DNA of 9,218 bases from a bacterium (lineage in GTDB: Bacteria > Bacteroidota > Ignavibacteria > Kapaibacteriales > UBA961): NCBI GenBank assembly GCA_022844575.1, contig JALHLL010000142.1, forward strand, positions 1-9,218, read 5' to 3'. Made by a program: the position numbers and the translations under genes. Position 1 is the first letter of the stretch, and each line of letters opens with the position of its first letter. Below, one piece after another: positions 7,085 to 9,218 of the stretch. The notes under the pieces are model-generated. The model saw only the letters and a list, made by a program, of their open reading frames with translations, did no database searches and had not been told where the DNA came from.

Positions 7085-7999
7085 AGCGCTGCGGTTTTAT
7101 CTGAGGTAATTTTGATTTGGTGTTTCATAATTACTACTAAATTAATTAGAAACAATGAAACAGTATACTTTTTCAGATATTTTGAAAGACTATAAAGTTC
7201 TGCAAAACAGTAATTTCATTACAAGAACGGATTTCTTCTCTTTCTAATGTATGCTAATGTTTAAAGAACGTTAATAAGTCAAGAAAGTTTCTTCAGTTTC
7301 CAGCAATTACTTCGTTGCAAAAACATGTATGTATATCCTTGCGGGTGTAATTTGTATCCGTGATTCGAGGAATCCTTGTCATGCTTGTATTGCCGCGACA
7401 ACTGCTGTTCTACCATGTCGATAAGGCTTACGAATGGTTTGTTATTATTAAAACACCTTAGTAATGATTTGGCTGAATCTTTAGGAGAACATCGGTTGAG
7501 TACCTTATCGGCATTTCTTTACGTAGAGCGGTTTGTGGTAAACACTTTGCGCATGAACATTGTAATCATGGGCTTGCTTATACCTAATAATATACAAAGA
7601 ACTGTAAGAGTGAGCAATACTCAATATCAGGGATATTTTTCTTTTGATCAGAGCCGTACATATAATGATTACAATTCATATTCTGTATTGTCATAAAATC
7701 TTTTCAACGATTCTTTACTCCAGTTTTCCAGATGTTAAATACTGAACTTGATAATTTCACAATATTTGTTCGTAGCCCTACCTGGAGTATTTCTATTTTA
7801 ACAGACACTTTCTCACCGACTATCCGTAGTTGTGCATATTAATGAAACTTATTTGTAGTCGTGTACGAGTCTATCGTTGTAACTGCTTATTCGTAAGTAA
7901 ATTATGTGAAAAGCTGAAGCGAAAGAACAAAGGAAATTTTAAAATCAAGTATAACATTATTTGAGTAGTACAATTCTTGATACAACTATATTTTCAAAT
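7085..7999. other. Long gap between genes C and B; no convincing gene
   Basis: About 915 bp between the stop of gene C and the start of gene B. It is AT-rich, with no tRNA cloverleaf, rRNA, CRISPR array or insertion sequence ends that I can see. It must hold the end of the gene C transcript and probably the promoter for the B-A operon, but I found no clear TAnnTTTG element close to the ATG at 7084. One open frame on the plus strand (7376-7696, TTG start with GAGGA four bases before it, 106 codons, or 93 from the ATG at 7415) and one on the minus strand (open from about 7528 to the TGA at 7279, 45 codons from the ATG at 7416) overlap each other. Neither protein resembles a family I know and neither has a clear domain. 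An 8-bp inverted repeat, TACTCCAG at 7716-7723 and CTGGAGTA at 7782-7789, lies in it with a 58-base spacer. A decayed gene or spacer is the likeliest reading. Confidence 0.6.
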
Positions 8000-9218
8000 C
8001 TAACGCGCAATGATAAACGGGTAAACGATATCTTCGACTTTAAGGAAATAAACACCATTCTGTAAGGATGTGACATCGAAGTCCATTAACGTATTATACT
8101 GAGTGAAAGGTAAGATATAAGTCTGGCCAATATCATCAAATACCGTGAATCTTTTATTAGAAACTTCAATCTTTATTGTTAGTACATCAACTGCAGGATT
8201 TGGGTATAGAGATGGTCGCTTAATTTGATTATCGTCGGTTTCTCTTTCTGAACTACTGATGACTATATTCGAATCACCATATAGGGTGAAATTATTCTTT
8301 AATGTTCCAATACAGCCATCGGTGGCTCCATCGTTACTGAAATCCCTATTATTTCCGGCACCGCCCCCGTTTATTAATGGTGTAATATTGTGAAGCGTCT
8401 TGGCTGTTAAGTAAATGACTCCACCGCCGCCGCCGCCGCCAGGACCATCTTTATGATCAGTAGTTGACCCACCGGATCCTCCTTGTGCGTCAATATATAA
8501 TCTATTTATTATTTCTTCGCAATCAACAAAAATAGTACCTCCGGCGCCTCCGCCCCCGCAACCATCAAAAGCAGCATTGGCTGAAGATATTCCTTTTGCC
8601 ATGATACTTCCATTCTTAGGAGAAATTCGTTTTGCTAGTATTATTGCGATACCTCCTCCACGACCTCCGGAAGTGCCCGTCATTTCATTGGAATGTCCGC
8701 CCCCGCCCCCGCCTCCTAAAAATAGTTTGTTCTCATTATTAACGAAAGTGTGTCCACCTATGCCTTGAGCGGTTGTTCTATCTCCATTATACTGCGCCCA
8801 CCCATATCCACCATCACCACCACAGGTAATATTACTCCCACCACCCCCACCGGCATTATGGTTGTTTCCACCCCCACCGGCATTTGCTAATGAACCCCTT
8901 CCTGCTTCTTCAGTAATACGCGAAATGTACACGCCTTCACCTTTGCGGCTATAGCTTGTCGAATCAAAAGGAGCGACTAGAACAGATGTATGTGCCGATG
9001 GGTTTTTAAAAGAGTTTGCAACCTTCCCTCCCCGAAAACCTTTGCCTGAAACATCAATTGCAGAGTTGAGAAAAAGAGTTTCCTCAACTGAAAAAACTAG
9101 AACACCGCCATTATTACCGTCCCACGATTTGCAAGAGAGGGGGGACTCTATAGTAAGTTCTTGATATTCCGGAACAGTGACTAATTGTACTTTGCCGGCT
9201 GGGTTATACATTCTTTTT
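8000..9218 (-). CDS. Secreted glycine-rich protein with T9SS sorting tail, N-terminal part beyond window (gene C)
   Basis: The frame is open through the right edge. The first in-frame ATG at 9211 is internal, because the preceding codons (AAA AGA) are open and the sequence aligns with the middle of the pre-domain of genes A and B, so the true start and the head domain are outside. Counting from that methionine, 403 residues are visible: the end of the pre-domain (KVQLVTVPEY, 7-16), glycine-rich module about 24-315 (CKSWDG 27-32, SGKGFRGG 55-62, NHNAGGGGGSNITCGG 117-132, GYGW 135-138, DHKDGP then seven glycines 258-264, DGC 298-300), a short polar linker, and the T9SS tail from LYPNPAVDV at 335-343 through SLQNGVYFL to FIIAR. 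The module is close to that of gene A, whereas the tail is closer to gene B. Expected to be exported by T9SS to the surface or medium. The head domain type cannot be told from this window. Confidence 0.9.
   Translation of the reverse strand, partial: KRMYNPAGKVQLVTVPEYQELTIESPLSCKSWDGNNGGVLVFSVEETLFLNSAIDVSGKGFRGGKVANSFKNPSAHTSVLVAPFDSTSYSRKGEGVYISRITEEAGRGSLANAGGGGNNHNAGGGGGSNITCGGDGGYGWAQYNGDRTTAQGIGGHTFVNNENKLFLGGGGGGGHSNEMTGTSGGRGGGIAIILAKRISPKNGSIMAKGISSANAAFDGCGGGGAGGTIFVDCEEIINRLYIDAQGGSGGSTTDHKDGPGGGGGGGVIYLTAKTLHNITPLINGGGAGNNRDFSNDGATDGCIGTLKNNFTLYGDSNIVISSSERETDDNQIKRPSLYPNPAVDVLTIKIEVSNKRFTVFDDIGQTYILPFTQYNTLMDFDVTSLQNGVYFLKVEDIVYPFIIAR
8420..8440 (-). repeat. Triplet run coding for seven glycines in gene C
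   Basis: The coding strand has five GGC codons, then GGT and GGA, for Gly258-264 (numbered from the ATG at 9211) directly after DHKDGP. The amino acid context matches gene A but the codon pattern matches gene B. Confidence 0.85.

Noticed and set aside
7279..7416. 45-codon minus-strand frame (open without ATG to about 7528)
   Set aside because: No family recognised, no clear ribosome-binding site, and a stop separates it from a hydrophobic stretch further upstream that might have been its start.
7376..7696. 106-codon plus-strand frame in the long gap
   Set aside because: TTG start, no recognisable family, no matching neighbour on that strand, and it overlaps an open frame on the other strand. 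A chance frame of this length in about 900 bp is plausible; kept only as part of the gap description.
9209..9211. ATG at 9211 as the true start of gene C
   Set aside because: The frame is open upstream to the edge, no signal peptide follows the ATG, and alignment with genes A and B places it in the middle of the pre-domain.

Overview
All five genes in this AT-rich window lie on the minus strand, so transcription runs from right to left. Three of them encode large secreted proteins ending in a type IX secretion system (T9SS) C-terminal sorting domain with the characteristic YPNP start. T9SS is confined to the Bacteroidota/Chlorobiota (FCB) group, so the host is almost certainly from there. The head domains and codon use would fit a free-living lineage such as Ignavibacteria, Kapabacteria or an environmental Bacteroidota, but the sequence does not settle which.

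Layout from right to left, in the direction of transcription. Gene C (8000-9218, 5' end outside the window) has a glycine-rich module and a T9SS tail. About 915 bp without a convincing gene follows. Gene B (4388-7084) has a signal peptide, a Kelch beta-propeller, the same glycine-rich module and a T9SS tail. Gene A starts 28 bp later (1423-4359) and has a signal peptide, an IgGFc-binding-like head, the same module and a T9SS tail. After 60 bp comes a small secreted protein (784-1362) whose C-terminal half resembles the oxidoreductase molybdopterin-binding fold but has no cofactor cysteine where one is expected. After 19 bp comes a 3-hydroxyacyl-CoA dehydrogenase (1-764) that runs off the left edge.

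The main point of interest is the A/B/C family. These are modular surface or secreted proteins in which an uncharacterised pre-domain (core around GDKVLIxQMQGA), a glycine-rich module with conserved cysteines and a fixed run of seven glycines, and a T9SS tail are kept together, while the N-terminal head differs: IgGFc-binding-like in A, Kelch in B, unknown in C. The copies are mosaic: A and C are closest in the glycine-rich module, whereas B and C are closest in the sorting tail. The plausible role is an adhesin or surface-coat set with exchangeable binding heads; this is inference. The two metabolic or redox genes at the left look unrelated to that function and merely share the strand.
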